NCBI GenBank assembly: GCA_905234695.1
Contig: CAJOHZ010000002.1
Location: forward strand, 62,001 to 126,000
DNA length: 64,000 bases
Reading direction: 5' to 3'
Origin: an uncultured Bacteroidales bacterium
GTDB taxonomy: Bacteria > Bacteroidota > Bacteroidia > Bacteroidales > P3
Shown here: in pieces, positions 33,990 through 43,104 of the stretch
Position numbering within the stretch: position 1 is the first letter of the stretch
Layout of the letters: each line of letters opens with the position of its first letter
Program-made: the position numbers and the translations under genes
Notes under the pieces: model-generated
What the model was told of the DNA's origin: nothing
Seen by the model: the letters and a program-made list of their open reading frames with translations, nothing else
Database searches by the model: none

Positions 33990-34132
33990 CCGGCCTGAAA
34001 GGCCAATTATTGGATAGCCCAGGGCAACGCCCTGGGCTAACAGGTTATTGTCCCTGCGGGACGGTTTTGTTTGTTATATTACATCTCATCCAAAGCGATG
34101 CCCTGGGCTAACTGGATATTGCCCCTGCGGGG
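33990..34132. repeat. Palindromic intergenic repeats, two related copies
   Basis: Copy one (34029 on) and copy two (34100 on) share GCCCTGGGCTAAC-GG-TATTG and then CCCTGCGGG, about 33 bp with four differences. The first is preceded by CCCAGGGCAACGCCCTGGG, which folds back on itself, and by GGCCTGAAAGGCC. The block fills the 290-bp space between converging genes and codes for nothing. It is a family of small hairpin-forming intergenic repeats; a third, more diverged copy lies at 58979-59002. Confidence 0.8.
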
Positions 34133-34154
34133 CCTGTACGGCAAAAAATCGGGA

Positions 34155-34580
34155 CTAGTCGTCGACGTGGGTGACGTTGCCACGCATGTCGAATTGGATT
34201 TCGTAGCCGTTGGCCAGAGTGGCCTCGTAGCCACCTTTCATCTTCTCGACACCGATGATAAGAATCTTGGGGTAACGGTTTACGACATAGCGCGTGATGA
34301 ACACCGGCACGAGAGTGACTGGCAGTCCATCGGTACACTTCATCTCTTTCCATACGCCCTTGGCGTTGAACTCGATAACTGTGCCGTCGGAAAGCAACAC
34401 TTCATATTCCTTGCCGTCAATCCAGGCATTGTCGATCACACAGGAGGGCCAATGCTGCTGCACCAGCTGCTGGGCAGGAACGGGTAAACTCATCGGGTCA
34501 ATAGCTGTCTTGCGGCCGGCAGCATTGGCCGAGGCCGCCATCATCAACATAACAAAAAAGGTTACAAGAATCTTCTTCAT
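34155..34580 (-). CDS. Exported PepSY-like protein
   Basis: A 141-residue protein with signal peptide MKKILVTFFVMLMMAASANA. Two PepSY-like (beta-lactamase-inhibitor-like) repeats follow, each with the pattern of a strand pair around YEVLLSDGTVIEFNAKGVWK and YEATLANGYEIQFDMRGNV. Such small periplasmic proteins are abundant in Bacteroidales and their ligands are unknown. The start at 34580 was chosen for the signal peptide. It follows the membrane-protein gene at 34603 by 22 bp, so the two are probably co-transcribed. Confidence 0.82.
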   Translation of the reverse strand: MKKILVTFFVMLMMAASANAAGRKTAIDPMSLPVPAQQLVQQHWPSCVIDNAWIDGKEYEVLLSDGTVIEFNAKGVWKEMKCTDGLPVTLVPVFITRYVVNRYPKILIIGVEKMKGGYEATLANGYEIQFDMRGNVTHVDD

Positions 34581-34602
34581 GGTATAAATTGTTTGTGTTT
34601 GT

Positions 34603-35697
34603 TTAGAGTTCTTCAAGTTCAAAACAGAATGAAGTGGTCTTGCCGGAGGTTGTGCCGATATACTTCGCGCAATAACCGCGGTTAGCATCTTTCAGTAGAC
34701 TGAACAATTGGATTGTATTGGAGTCGTTCAGGTCAATTAAATTTCCTGGGTCGTCGGCTAGCATCTGCTGGAGTGTATCCATGTTGTAGTAGTTCTCGTT
34801 GCACTCATAGACCTCGGTATAGTAGTTGTCATCGAGTTGAACATCGGAGAATGTGAGTGTCGAATCAAGCGCATACGGGAGGCCTTCGAGGGTGTTTTCG
34901 ACATTGGACTGGAGATACTCCAAGGGGTCGTATTCCCCGCTGTCGGAGGATATGAAGAACCCCAGCAAAGAGATGACGATACAAACCACCACGCCTATCC
35001 CCGCATAGGCAAACAGGGCATCTACTTCGATGGGGTAGCGGGAGTGATCGGACATCCGTTTGATGTCCTGCTCCCCATGACCGAAATAATGGGCGTAGTA
35101 GTCTATACGCATACCTATTTCCACAGTATTGCATCCGCGCATAGCGCCCCCGCTGTAGAGGAATGGGCGGACACCCATACGGCAACCACCGGTGGTAGTG
35201 ATGATGACGATATTTTTGCGGCTGTAGTCAACGCTTTCTATCTCACTCCAGGCAATATTGAACGACTGTTTCTTGGCTGAAATCCGATTGCCATCGTACA
35301 ATACGCCGCATTTCTCCACTACCAGTTCTTTCTCGTCGAAAGTTAAGCATCCGCCATTTGTCAAAAAATAGAGAACCACTAAGAATGCCAGCAGGACAGG
35401 AAGTCCGATATTGACCCATAGGGGTATGGGATCATTATTGGGAAACAATACTGGGGACAACAAAACCATTAGCCAAAATAAGGCGACAACGAAGATACAT
35501 AGAATCACCACCGCTGAAGTGCTATACTCATACTTGGCACTGTGTTCGGGAGGCAGGGATCCGCTGAGCGCCCGCACGGGGTCTTTCCTGCGGCGACGGT
35601 TAGCACCTCCGATGACACATGCCAGCAGAATCAGACCCGCAACAATAACGATGCCTGCAAGTACATCAACCAATGTCAAGTATAATGATTCTCTCAT
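34603..35697 (-). CDS. Membrane protein of unknown function
   Basis: A 364-residue protein with an N-terminal span (LTLVDVLAGIVIVAGLILLA), a pair of spans around residues 62-115 and one near 242-262. Between them is a cytoplasmic-looking beta-rich domain (TFDEKELVVEKCGVLYDGNR) with PH-like character. After the last span comes an acidic extracytoplasmic tail. It sits between a small lipoprotein gene (44 bp away) and the PepSY-like gene (22 bp). The three form a probable operon of envelope proteins. I recognise no named family. Confidence 0.7.
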   Translation of the reverse strand: MRESLYLTLVDVLAGIVIVAGLILLACVIGGANRRRRKDPVRALSGSLPPEHSAKYEYSTSAVVILCIFVVALFWLMVLLSPVLFPNNDPIPLWVNIGLPVLLAFLVVLYFLTNGGCLTFDEKELVVEKCGVLYDGNRISAKKQSFNIAWSEIESVDYSRKNIVIITTTGGCRMGVRPFLYSGGAMRGCNTVEIGMRIDYYAHYFGHGEQDIKRMSDHSRYPIEVDALFAYAGIGVVVCIVISLLGFFISSDSGEYDPLEYLQSNVENTLEGLPYALDSTLTFSDVQLDDNYYTEVYECNENYYNMDTLQQMLADDPGNLIDLNDSNTIQLFSLLKDANRGYCAKYIGTTSGKTTSFCFELEEL

Positions 35698-35741
35698 GTT
35701 TCAAGACTCCACTTTATGGTTTTCAGTTGTTACGGAGTTAC

Positions 35742-36179
35742 TTATTCTGTAGTGATCGCTGCTTTCAACTCATCGCAGGAAATTAAAACCTCATATTCCT
35801 CGCCTGTCTCGTCCATCCAAACGTATTTGATGTCACCTTGGGCCTTGATGACGATATCCAGGAATTTCTTCTGGTCTTCGTCCGCATATCCGGCAGACAT
35901 CCCACTCAACACCTCTTCGTGCATTACAGACTCTTCGGTCATCTTGAATCCTTCCATCAATTCGGATGTCACGGTGAAGTAATATATCACAACGTTATCG
36001 ACGCATTCCACCTTGTCAAGGGTGTAGCCCTCGTCAATCACCTCGGGGAGATCCTCGTTGGCCAATTCGACATATCCTTCCATCATTCCCTGATTCAGAC
36101 CCTGGTTGACGCTATCGCATGCGTTGAAAGTGAAAAGCGCCATGCTGGCGACAAAAACAGTGGCAAATAACTTTCTCAT
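35742..36179 (-). CDS. Small lipoprotein of unknown function
   Basis: A 145-residue protein with a lipoprotein signal (MRKLFATVFVASMALFTFNA, then Cys21). The mature part is acidic, with a predicted alpha-beta layout; YVWMDETGEEYEVLISCDEL near the end loosely resembles the strand pair of PepSY-like domains. It should be anchored in the inner or outer membrane. It lies 11 bp after dihydroorotase and upstream of the membrane-protein gene. Confidence 0.72.
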   Translation of the reverse strand: MRKLFATVFVASMALFTFNACDSVNQGLNQGMMEGYVELANEDLPEVIDEGYTLDKVECVDNVVIYYFTVTSELMEGFKMTEESVMHEEVLSGMSAGYADEDQKKFLDIVIKAQGDIKYVWMDETGEEYEVLISCDELKAAITTE

Positions 36180-36190
36180 GGTATAAATTG

Positions 36191-37531
36191 TTATTGGTTA
36201 AACATTAATTTCTGTGCGGTGCTTTGGTTGGCGGGCATGCCGTTGAGGAACACCTGACGGATGCGGGTGTGCAGCGTCTGCCCCTCCAAGGGACTCCAGC
36301 CACATTTGTAGAGCAGCCCTTCGCGGGTAACGACGGTCTCGCCGGGGGCCACGACCACGAGGTCAGCGAAATAGCCTGGGCGGATGAATCCGCGTCCCTG
36401 GATGCCGAACAGCACCGCAGGGTTGTGGCACATCTTCTCCACCACGAGGGGGAACCACTCCTGCAGGAGGCCTGCCGCATCGTCACGGCCGCTGGCAGCG
36501 GGATTGAAGAAACCTTCGAGCATCATCTGCAGCGAGTGCTGGATGGAAGGGATGCCACCCGGCGCATCGAAATAACGGCGCTGTTTGCTGGCGAGGGTGT
36601 GGGGAGCATGGTCTGTGGCCACTGTGTCGATGAGGCCATCGGCCAAAGCACTCCACAACGCCATTCGGTCGTCGTTGCTCTTGATGGCGGGGTTGCACTT
36701 GATGAGATTGCCGAGGGCGGCATAGTCGCGGTCGTCAAACCAAAGATGGTTAGGTGTCACCTCGGCGGTGACGTGCTTCTCGGACAGGGACTGGTTGCTC
36801 AGCAGAGAAAGCTCGGTGGCCGTGCTGATATGGGCGATATGCAATCGGGTGCCGTATTTGCGGGCACGCTCGATGGCTTTGTAAGTGCTCACGAAGCAGG
36901 CTTCTGTGGTGCGTATCTTGGGATGCAGCGCGGCGGTCTCTCCGTCGGTGCCGGCATATTCAAGTTTGTAGTTGTGCTGGTTGGCTTGGATGATATGCTC
37001 GTCCTCGCAGTGGGCGACAATCAGCTTGCGGCTGTCGCGAAACAGGCGGTCCAGCACTTCGGAGTTGTCCACCAGCATGTTGCCCGTGCTGCTTCCGAGG
37101 AAGAGCTTGATGGCGGCATACCGCTCGGGCGGGAGGGCGAGGAGGGCGTCTGTATTGTCGTTGGTAGCCCCAATCATGAAGCCGTAGTTGACCGCACTCT
37201 TGGCCTCCGCGATACATTCCTTGGCTTCCAAATCAGCCAAAGTGACGGTCTGCGGGTCGGTATTGGGCATATCGATCACCGAGGTGACACCTCCGGCGAG
37301 GGCGGCACGGCTCTCGGTGGCGAAGTCGGCCTTTTCGGGGAATCCGGGGTCGCGGAAGTGGACATGGGTGTCGATAACACCCGGCATGAGATAGCAGCCC
37401 TTGGCATCAAACCGCTGTGGACGGTGCAATTGGGCGGCACTCTCTACAAAGCGGCCGTCATGAATATACACATCCCCGAGGGCGATGGTGCCCTCGTTGA
37501 CGATAGTTCCGTTCTGGATGATATAGTCCAC
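36191..37531 (-). CDS. pyrC: Dihydroorotase
   Basis: A 446-residue amidohydrolase that closes carbamoyl-aspartate to dihydroorotate in pyrimidine synthesis. Metal ligands are seen in GVIDTHVHFRDPG (HxH), IVAHCEDEH and LHIAHIST, and the catalytic Asp in VATDHAPHT. I chose a GTG at 37531 (reading VDYIIQNGTIVNEGTIALGD) because earlier in-frame codons overlap the upstream gene. Long-form dihydroorotases of this type are usual in the phylum. It probably shares a transcript with the lipoprotein gene 11 bp downstream. Confidence 0.9.
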   Translation of the reverse strand: MDYIIQNGTIVNEGTIALGDVYIHDGRFVESAAQLHRPQRFDAKGCYLMPGVIDTHVHFRDPGFPEKADFATESRAALAGGVTSVIDMPNTDPQTVTLADLEAKECIAEAKSAVNYGFMIGATNDNTDALLALPPERYAAIKLFLGSSTGNMLVDNSEVLDRLFRDSRKLIVAHCEDEHIIQANQHNYKLEYAGTDGETAALHPKIRTTEACFVSTYKAIERARKYGTRLHIAHISTATELSLLSNQSLSEKHVTAEVTPNHLWFDDRDYAALGNLIKCNPAIKSNDDRMALWSALADGLIDTVATDHAPHTLASKQRRYFDAPGGIPSIQHSLQMMLEGFFNPAASGRDDAAGLLQEWFPLVVEKMCHNPAVLFGIQGRGFIRPGYFADLVVVAPGETVVTREGLLYKCGWSPLEGQTLHTRIRQVFLNGMPANQSTAQKLMFNQ

Positions 37532-37550
37532 GGGAGGGTGGTCTGAATGG

Positions 37551-38930
37551 TCAGAATTTACGTTTCGCCGACCAACTGCGGGCTGCCACATAGGCGTCGG
37601 CCGAGTTGTTGTATATCGGCTTGACCACAAACTGGCCGGTATGGTCTATACAGCCCCAGTGGCCTTCCATCTTGGCAGGAGCCACGCGGTTGTTCCATTT
37701 GGAGATAAAGGGTTTGGCATCCTCGAAACGGGGCTGGATAACCCAATTGCCTTTGTAGTCGACATAGCCCCAATGGCCTGTGCCAGCCTCCTGGATGGGG
37801 TGCAGCCAGTGGCCCAACTCAGCGTCCTCGATGCCTTTGGTATTGTCATCATCCCACTCTTTGCCTGCACGGGCGGCTTCGCTGGAGAGGATGAATACCG
37901 GCTGCGAAAGCAGACGGCCTTCGTTGTCGATGCTGGCCCAAAGGCCATTCTCGCATTTTGCGGTGGCGAAGAGGCCTGTATCGTTGGGGAAATTGGAGAC
38001 TTCGAGATAAATTGGCTGGATGGCCCACGAGCCGTCGGCCCTCACCCACCCCCAGAGGTTGGTGTCGGTACGCACCTCGGGCAGCCGCCAATCGTCGCGC
38101 GGACGGCCATGCTCAATCTGCGTGAGGGCATAGACACAATCGGATTCTTTGGTGAAGATGAAGTCGCTTATCACGTTGCCGTTGCGGTCGATATTGCCCC
38201 AACGGTTGCGGCTCTTGGCCTGGGTGTAGATGTAGTTGTGCTCGCTGGCGAACTGACGGATAAGCTGGTAGCGGGGCTGGATGACCCAACGGCCCAGGTA
38301 GTTCACCACGCCGTAGCGACGGGGGTTCTGGGGATTGGTGACCACCATGCGCCAGGTGTCGTAGTGACGACCCACAATCCATTGGCGACCCGCCTCACGG
38401 GCGTCCTCTTCGGAATGGAACACGTTGTTGATAATCAGGATGCCCTTGCCGTCGATGCAGCCCCAGCGGCCATCCTGCTGGATGGGGGCGAAATTCATGG
38501 GTTCGACCCCTTCATACTTGCCGGCCCGTTCGTAAACTGGCTCAAACTTCCACTGGCCATAGTAGTTGACAAAGCCCCAGCGGCCGTCGGCGTTGTTCTG
38601 TGCCGGATAGACCCACTTGCCGGGTTCGTCGGCACCATACCACTGTTCGCCGGCCTCCTGAGCCTCTTCCTGTGTTGGGAAGATATTGCGGACAACCATG
38701 TTGCCGGCCTCGTCGATACAGCCCCAACGGCCGTCGTATTTCACCACGGCGAATTTGCGGTCCTGTTTTTGGAATGCGAAGGCAATCTGATACTGCGGAG
38801 CAATCTGCCAGATGCCGTTTGAATTCTTATAGCCATATTTCATGCTGATGTCGTCGAAGGCCAGGGTCTGAGCCAACACACTGCCTGTCAACACACAGAG
38901 CGAAGCAAAGAGGAAGAGTTGTTTTTTCAT
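37551..38930 (-). CDS. Exported WG-repeat protein
   Basis: A 459-residue protein with signal peptide MKKQLFLFASLCVLTGSVLA. About ten WG repeats of some 35-45 residues follow, each with a core like RWGCIDEAGNMVV or HWGYVDYKGNWVIQPRFEDA. These repeats form small beta units and probably a solenoid or propeller that binds protein or glycan; a precise role is unknown. The ATG at 38930 was chosen for the signal peptide and a promoter box 22 bases upstream. The 3' end lies 19 bp before the dihydroorotase start. Confidence 0.85.
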   Translation of the reverse strand: MKKQLFLFASLCVLTGSVLAQTLAFDDISMKYGYKNSNGIWQIAPQYQIAFAFQKQDRKFAVVKYDGRWGCIDEAGNMVVRNIFPTQEEAQEAGEQWYGADEPGKWVYPAQNNADGRWGFVNYYGQWKFEPVYERAGKYEGVEPMNFAPIQQDGRWGCIDGKGILIINNVFHSEEDAREAGRQWIVGRHYDTWRMVVTNPQNPRRYGVVNYLGRWVIQPRYQLIRQFASEHNYIYTQAKSRNRWGNIDRNGNVISDFIFTKESDCVYALTQIEHGRPRDDWRLPEVRTDTNLWGWVRADGSWAIQPIYLEVSNFPNDTGLFATAKCENGLWASIDNEGRLLSQPVFILSSEAARAGKEWDDDNTKGIEDAELGHWLHPIQEAGTGHWGYVDYKGNWVIQPRFEDAKPFISKWNNRVAPAKMEGHWGCIDHTGQFVVKPIYNNSADAYVAARSWSAKRKF

Positions 38931-38951
38931 AGACGTACTTATTCCAAAATG

Positions 38952-38959
38952 CAAAGATA
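38952..38959 (-). promoter_or_regulatory. Promoter -7 box of the WG-repeat gene
   Basis: TATCTTTG on the minus strand 22 bases before the ATG, preceded by an A-rich tract. This fits the Bacteroidota promoter type. Confidence 0.7.
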
Positions 38960-39032
38960 CAACTTTTTTTTTGATTATGAGAAAAAAAGTGCGAGGGGTG
39001 CCGTGGGGGCGGGTTCGCGGAAGTGGTTGCGG

Positions 39033-40103
39033 TTACTTTTTGGGGCGGATGACGTCGGTGGTGCCTTGGGAGTTCTGGAGGGTGACGGTGGCGGAATGTG
39101 TGGTGCCGTTGCGGTAGTAGGTGACGTCGACAAGGTCGCCGGGGCTGAAGCGGCCAAGTTCCTCCATCATTTCGGCAAAGGAGTTGACCTCGACGCCTGC
39201 GATGCTGAGGAGTAGGTCGCCTTGGTGGAGGCCGCCGCGTGCCGCGGCACCGTCGGGGACGAGGCGTGCGAGGAGGATGCCGCGGACTTCGCTGAGGCCC
39301 ATCTGCTGAGCGGTCTGCGAGGTCATCTCGACCACGTTGACACCGAGGTAGGCGCGCTGGACGTAGCCGTAACGTTGGAGGTCGCCGGCAACTTTGCGGG
39401 CAAGGTTGGAGGGAATGGCGAAGGAGTAGCCGGTGTAGTAGCCGTCACCCGAGGCGATGGCGGTGACGATGCCGATGAGCCGACCCGATCCGTCGACCAG
39501 GGCGCCGCCCGAGTTGCCAGGGTTGACGGCGGCATCGGTCTGGATGAAGGCTTCGATGGGGCTTTCCGCGCCACGGGCGTTATCGATGATGCCCATGTTG
39601 CGAGCCTTGGCACTGATGATGCCTGCCGTGACGGTGGAGGTGAGGTTGAAAGGGTTGCCGATGGCGAGGACGGGCTGCCCCACCCTGGCACTGTCGGAGT
39701 TGCCATAAGGGATGGGCTTGAGGCCGGTAGCGTCGACTTTGATGAGTGCGAGGTCGGTGGCGGGGTCGTTGCCGACGAGGCGGGCGGAGAGTACTCGCTT
39801 GTCGTTGAGGGTCACGCTGATGCGCTCGGCATCCTGGACCACGTGGTTGTTGGTGACGATGTAACCATCGGTGGAGACGATAACACCGGAGCCATAGGCG
39901 CTGTATACTTTGCGCTGCATGCCTTGGTTGATGATGAATCCAAAGAAGGACTGGTAGAGGGGTGTGAGGCGGGTCTGCTCGGTGCGGATATGGACCACGC
40001 CGTCGATGGTGGAGGCCGCAACGCCGCTGAAGTCGGTGTAGCGCTGGGCCTGAGTGGCTGCCGCGAGAGGTAGCATGAGGGCAATCAGAAGTATCTTTTT
40101 CAT
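39033..40103 (-). CDS. HtrA/Deg-type serine protease with one PDZ domain
   Basis: A 356-residue periplasmic protease. After the signal peptide (MKKILLIALMLPLAAATQAQ) come the catalytic His in VTNNHVV, Asp in DPATDLALIKV and Ser in NPGNSGGALV. A single PDZ domain follows (AYLGVNVVEMTSQTAQQMGL ... DLLLSIAGVEVNSF). DegP and DegQ usually have two PDZ domains, so this is closer to DegS or short HtrA in layout, but it has a cleavable signal, not an anchor. It should degrade or refold misfolded envelope proteins. Confidence 0.92.
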   Translation of the reverse strand: MKKILLIALMLPLAAATQAQRYTDFSGVAASTIDGVVHIRTEQTRLTPLYQSFFGFIINQGMQRKVYSAYGSGVIVSTDGYIVTNNHVVQDAERISVTLNDKRVLSARLVGNDPATDLALIKVDATGLKPIPYGNSDSARVGQPVLAIGNPFNLTSTVTAGIISAKARNMGIIDNARGAESPIEAFIQTDAAVNPGNSGGALVDGSGRLIGIVTAIASGDGYYTGYSFAIPSNLARKVAGDLQRYGYVQRAYLGVNVVEMTSQTAQQMGLSEVRGILLARLVPDGAAARGGLHQGDLLLSIAGVEVNSFAEMMEELGRFSPGDLVDVTYYRNGTTHSATVTLQNSQGTTDVIRPKK

Positions 40104-40223
40104 AACAAGACTTGGATATTGGTTTTGCTATAGAAACAAAAAAGCGGAGAGTTTATTGTCGCATTCACAATTTTTCACAATGCGAGGCCGCGGGCCCACT
40201 TGGATGGCTATGGAGGTGAAAAA

Positions 40224-40254
40224 TCTGTATAATCGAAAAAAAGTTGTATCTTTG
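40224..40254 (+). promoter_or_regulatory. Promoter of the GDP-heptose operon
   Basis: TCTG (40224-40227, one base off TTTG), a 19-base spacer and TATCTTTG (40247-40254) lie 44 bp before the glycosyltransferase ATG at 40298. Confidence 0.75.
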
Positions 40255-40297
40255 CAGTTCCAAACAACTACGGCTTTACGCACATCAACCTATCCCA

Positions 40298-41449
40298 ATG
40301 AAAATTATCATTCTCGGCACAGCATACCCTTACCGAGGGGGGCTCGCGGTATTCAACGAGAGGCTTGCTCTCCAGTTCCAACAGGAAGGGCACGACGTAG
40401 AGATATGCACCTTCACTCTGCAATATCCAAAGATGCTCTTCCCGGGCAAAACGCAATACACCAACGACCCCGCCCCCCAAGGACTCACTATCTACCGCCG
40501 CATCAACTCAGTGAACCCATTCAACTGGTTTCGAGTTGGACGCGAGATTCGCAAAAAGAACCCCGACTTGGTGATTTTCGCCTACTGGATGGCATTCATG
40601 GCTCCCGCCTTTGGCACCATCGCACGGCAAGTGTGCCGCGGACGCAACAACAAGATTCGCTGTATCGGACTCATCCACAACATGATTCCCCACGAGCCCA
40701 ACATCCTCGACAAAATTCTGCCTGGCTACTTCGTGCACGCCATGCACGGCTTCACAGCCCTCTCACAGTCGGTATTGACCGACATCTCCCACTTCGACCA
40801 CAAAAACCGTCCAAAAAACTGGGCCCCACATCCTATCTACGACCACTACGGCGACCTCATCGACAAGATAGAAGCCCGCAGTCGCCTGGGATTACCAAAG
40901 GAAGGTCACTACGTGCTTTTCTTCGGTTTCATCCGCGGATACAAAGGGCTTGACTTGTTAATTGACGCCTTCGGCGACCCTCGGCTGCAGGACATGGGCG
41001 TAAAGTTGCTTGTGGCGGGAGAATTCTATGGCGACCCCAAACCCTATACCGACCGCATACGGCAATTGGACATCAACGACATCGTGATACTGCATACCGA
41101 TTACATACCCGACAGCAAGGTCAACCAATATTTCCGCGCCTGCGACATCGTGGCCCAGCCCTACAAAAGTGCCACGCAAAGCGGGGTGACACAAATCGCC
41201 TTCCATTTTGAGAAGCCAATGCTGGTCACCAATGTCGGTGGCCTAGCCGAGACGGTGCCCGACGGCAAGATCGGCTATGTCGTCCCTCCCGAGGCCCAAG
41301 CCATCGCCGACGCGCTGGTACGCTACTACAAAGAAGGGCACGAGGCAGAATTCACCATTGGCGTGCGCGAAGAAAAAAAGAAATACGCCTGGTCGGTCAT
41401 GACTGATACCCTGACAGACGTTGCCAACCAAATAAAACCGAAAGCCTGA
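40298..41449 (+). CDS. Glycosyltransferase, GT4-like, of the heptose operon
   Basis: A 383-residue glycosyltransferase with two Rossmann domains. It starts MKIIILGTAYPYRGGLAVFN, where the glycine loop binds the acceptor side. The donor site includes VLFFGFIRGYKGLDLLIDAF and CDIVAQPYKSATQSGVTQIA. It leads an operon whose other three genes make GDP-D-glycero-D-manno-heptose, so it may use that sugar, although many such enzymes use other donors. It is 3 bp before the heptose kinase. The start at 40298 was chosen because the promoter box ends at 40254 and the extra upstream codons do not match the family. Confidence 0.86.
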   Translation: MKIIILGTAYPYRGGLAVFNERLALQFQQEGHDVEICTFTLQYPKMLFPGKTQYTNDPAPQGLTIYRRINSVNPFNWFRVGREIRKKNPDLVIFAYWMAFMAPAFGTIARQVCRGRNNKIRCIGLIHNMIPHEPNILDKILPGYFVHAMHGFTALSQSVLTDISHFDHKNRPKNWAPHPIYDHYGDLIDKIEARSRLGLPKEGHYVLFFGFIRGYKGLDLLIDAFGDPRLQDMGVKLLVAGEFYGDPKPYTDRIRQLDINDIVILHTDYIPDSKVNQYFRACDIVAQPYKSATQSGVTQIAFHFEKPMLVTNVGGLAETVPDGKIGYVVPPEAQAIADALVRYYKEGHEAEFTIGVREEKKKYAWSVMTDTLTDVANQIKPKA

Positions 41450-41452
41450 TTT

Positions 41453-42478
41453 ATGGTTATACGAAGCAAGACCCCCCTGCGACTGGGACTGGCCGGCGGC
41501 GGCACCGATGTGTCCCCCTACTCTGACATCTATGGCGGCGCCATCCTCAACGCAACCATCAGCATGTATGCCTACACCACCATCATCCCCACCGACGACG
41601 GCAAGGTGGTGTTCGACACCCCCGACCACCTCCACTGCGAGACCTACGATAACGCCATGGAGGTGGACACCGACGGATACTTTGTGTTGCACAAAGGAGT
41701 GTACAACCGCATTGTACGGCAGTTCACCCACAAGCCGCTGTCGGTGCGCATCTATTCTTTCGTGGACGCCCCTGCCGGCAGCGGACTCGGCACCTCCTCC
41801 ACCCTGGTGGTTTCCATATTGGGCGCCTACGTAGAATGGCTACGGTTGCCCCTCGGCGAATACGACATCGCCCGGCTGGCCTATGAGATCGAGCGTGTGG
41901 ACCTGGGCATGGCCGGCGGCAAGCAGGACCAATATGCTGCTACCTTCGGCGGATTCAACTTCATGGAGTTCCACGGCGAGAACGTCATCGTCAACCCCCT
42001 GCGGGTTCGCCAACGCAATATCGACGAGTTGGCCCACAACCTCGTCCTCTACTACACCGACACCAGCCATGTGAGTGCCGACATCATCAAGGAGCAGCAA
42101 CAGAATGTCAAAGCCCGCAACAACACGAGTATCGAGTCTATGCACAAACTGAAGGAACAGGCTGTGCAGATGAAAGAGTCGCTGCTCAAGGGCGACATTG
42201 ACGACATCGGCCGCATCCTCGACTTCGGATGGCAGCATAAAAAACACATGGCCAAGAGCATCACCAACCCCTACATTGACAACATCTATGACACCGCCAT
42301 CCGTACCGGCGCCACCGGCGGGAAAATCAGCGGTGCCGGCGGCGGCGGATTCATGTTCTTTTACTGTCCCGGCATGACACGCTACCAGGTAACCAATGCC
42401 CTCAATCAACTAGGAGGCACCACGAAACGATACGAGTTCACTGCCGACGGATTGAAGACCTGGCGCATCAACGACTGA
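41453..42478 (+). CDS. hddA: D-glycero-alpha-D-manno-heptose-7-phosphate kinase
   Basis: A 341-residue GHMP kinase. It starts VIRSKTPLRLGLAGGGTDVS, with the ATP loop DAPAGSGLGTSSTLVVSILG near residue 105 and the C-terminal GHMP motif KISGAGGGGFMFFY. It phosphorylates D-glycero-alpha-D-manno-heptose 7-phosphate at C1, giving the 1,7-bisphosphate of the GDP-heptose route (in contrast to HldE of the ADP-heptose route). The next genes supply the isomerase, phosphatase and guanylyltransferase, which makes the assignment strong. Confidence 0.92.
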   Translation: MVIRSKTPLRLGLAGGGTDVSPYSDIYGGAILNATISMYAYTTIIPTDDGKVVFDTPDHLHCETYDNAMEVDTDGYFVLHKGVYNRIVRQFTHKPLSVRIYSFVDAPAGSGLGTSSTLVVSILGAYVEWLRLPLGEYDIARLAYEIERVDLGMAGGKQDQYAATFGGFNFMEFHGENVIVNPLRVRQRNIDELAHNLVLYYTDTSHVSADIIKEQQQNVKARNNTSIESMHKLKEQAVQMKESLLKGDIDDIGRILDFGWQHKKHMAKSITNPYIDNIYDTAIRTGATGGKISGAGGGGFMFFYCPGMTRYQVTNALNQLGGTTKRYEFTADGLKTWRIND

Positions 42479-42511
42479 CAAACATCATTCACCCATAAAC
42501 CACAGACCTTT

Positions 42512-43102
42512 ATGAACAGAATACAAGAAGCCATACGACAAAGCATCACCTCCAAGGAGGCTCTGCTGTCTGACAAGGCTTTCATTGCCCATATACAACA
42601 GGCCGCCGACATGATTATCGACAGCCTGCGGAACGGCGGCAAGATACATTTCTGCGGCAACGGCGGAAGCGCCGCCGATGCCCAGCACCTGGCCGCCGAA
42701 CTCAGCGGCCGATTCTATTTCGACCGTCCCCCGCTCAACGCCGAGGCCCTGCACTGCAACACCTCGTACCTCACCGCTGTGGGCAACGACTACGGCTACG
42801 ACCAAGTCTTCGCCCGCCTGCTGCGAGGCACTGGCCACAAAGGCGATGTGCTAGTAGGTATCTCCACCTCGGGCAACAGCAAGAACATCCTGCAGGCCTA
42901 TGAGGTGTGCCGCGAGAAGGGCATCATGATTATCTCCCTCACAGGAAGCACCGGCGGCAAGATGAAAGACATGAGCGACCTGCTACTGAACGTACCCTCC
43001 ACCGACACTCCCCGCATACAGGAATGCCACATCATGATAGGCCACATCATCTGTGAGTTGGTTGAGACGGCCCTGTTCGGGGAATACAAGCCCAGGGCCT
43101 GA
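42512..43102 (+). CDS. gmhA: Phosphoheptose isomerase
   Basis: A 196-residue SIS-domain enzyme that converts sedoheptulose 7-phosphate to D-glycero-D-manno-heptose 7-phosphate. The signature CGNGGSAADAQHLAAELSGR, the SIS motif LVGISTSGNSKNILQAYEVC and metal-binding residues near the end (IQECHIMIGHIICELVE) are complete. It lies 33 bp after hddA and 2 bp before the fusion gene. First step of the pathway. Confidence 0.94.
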   Translation: MNRIQEAIRQSITSKEALLSDKAFIAHIQQAADMIIDSLRNGGKIHFCGNGGSAADAQHLAAELSGRFYFDRPPLNAEALHCNTSYLTAVGNDYGYDQVFARLLRGTGHKGDVLVGISTSGNSKNILQAYEVCREKGIMIISLTGSTGGKMKDMSDLLLNVPSTDTPRIQECHIMIGHIICELVETALFGEYKPRA

Positions 43103-43104
43103 CC

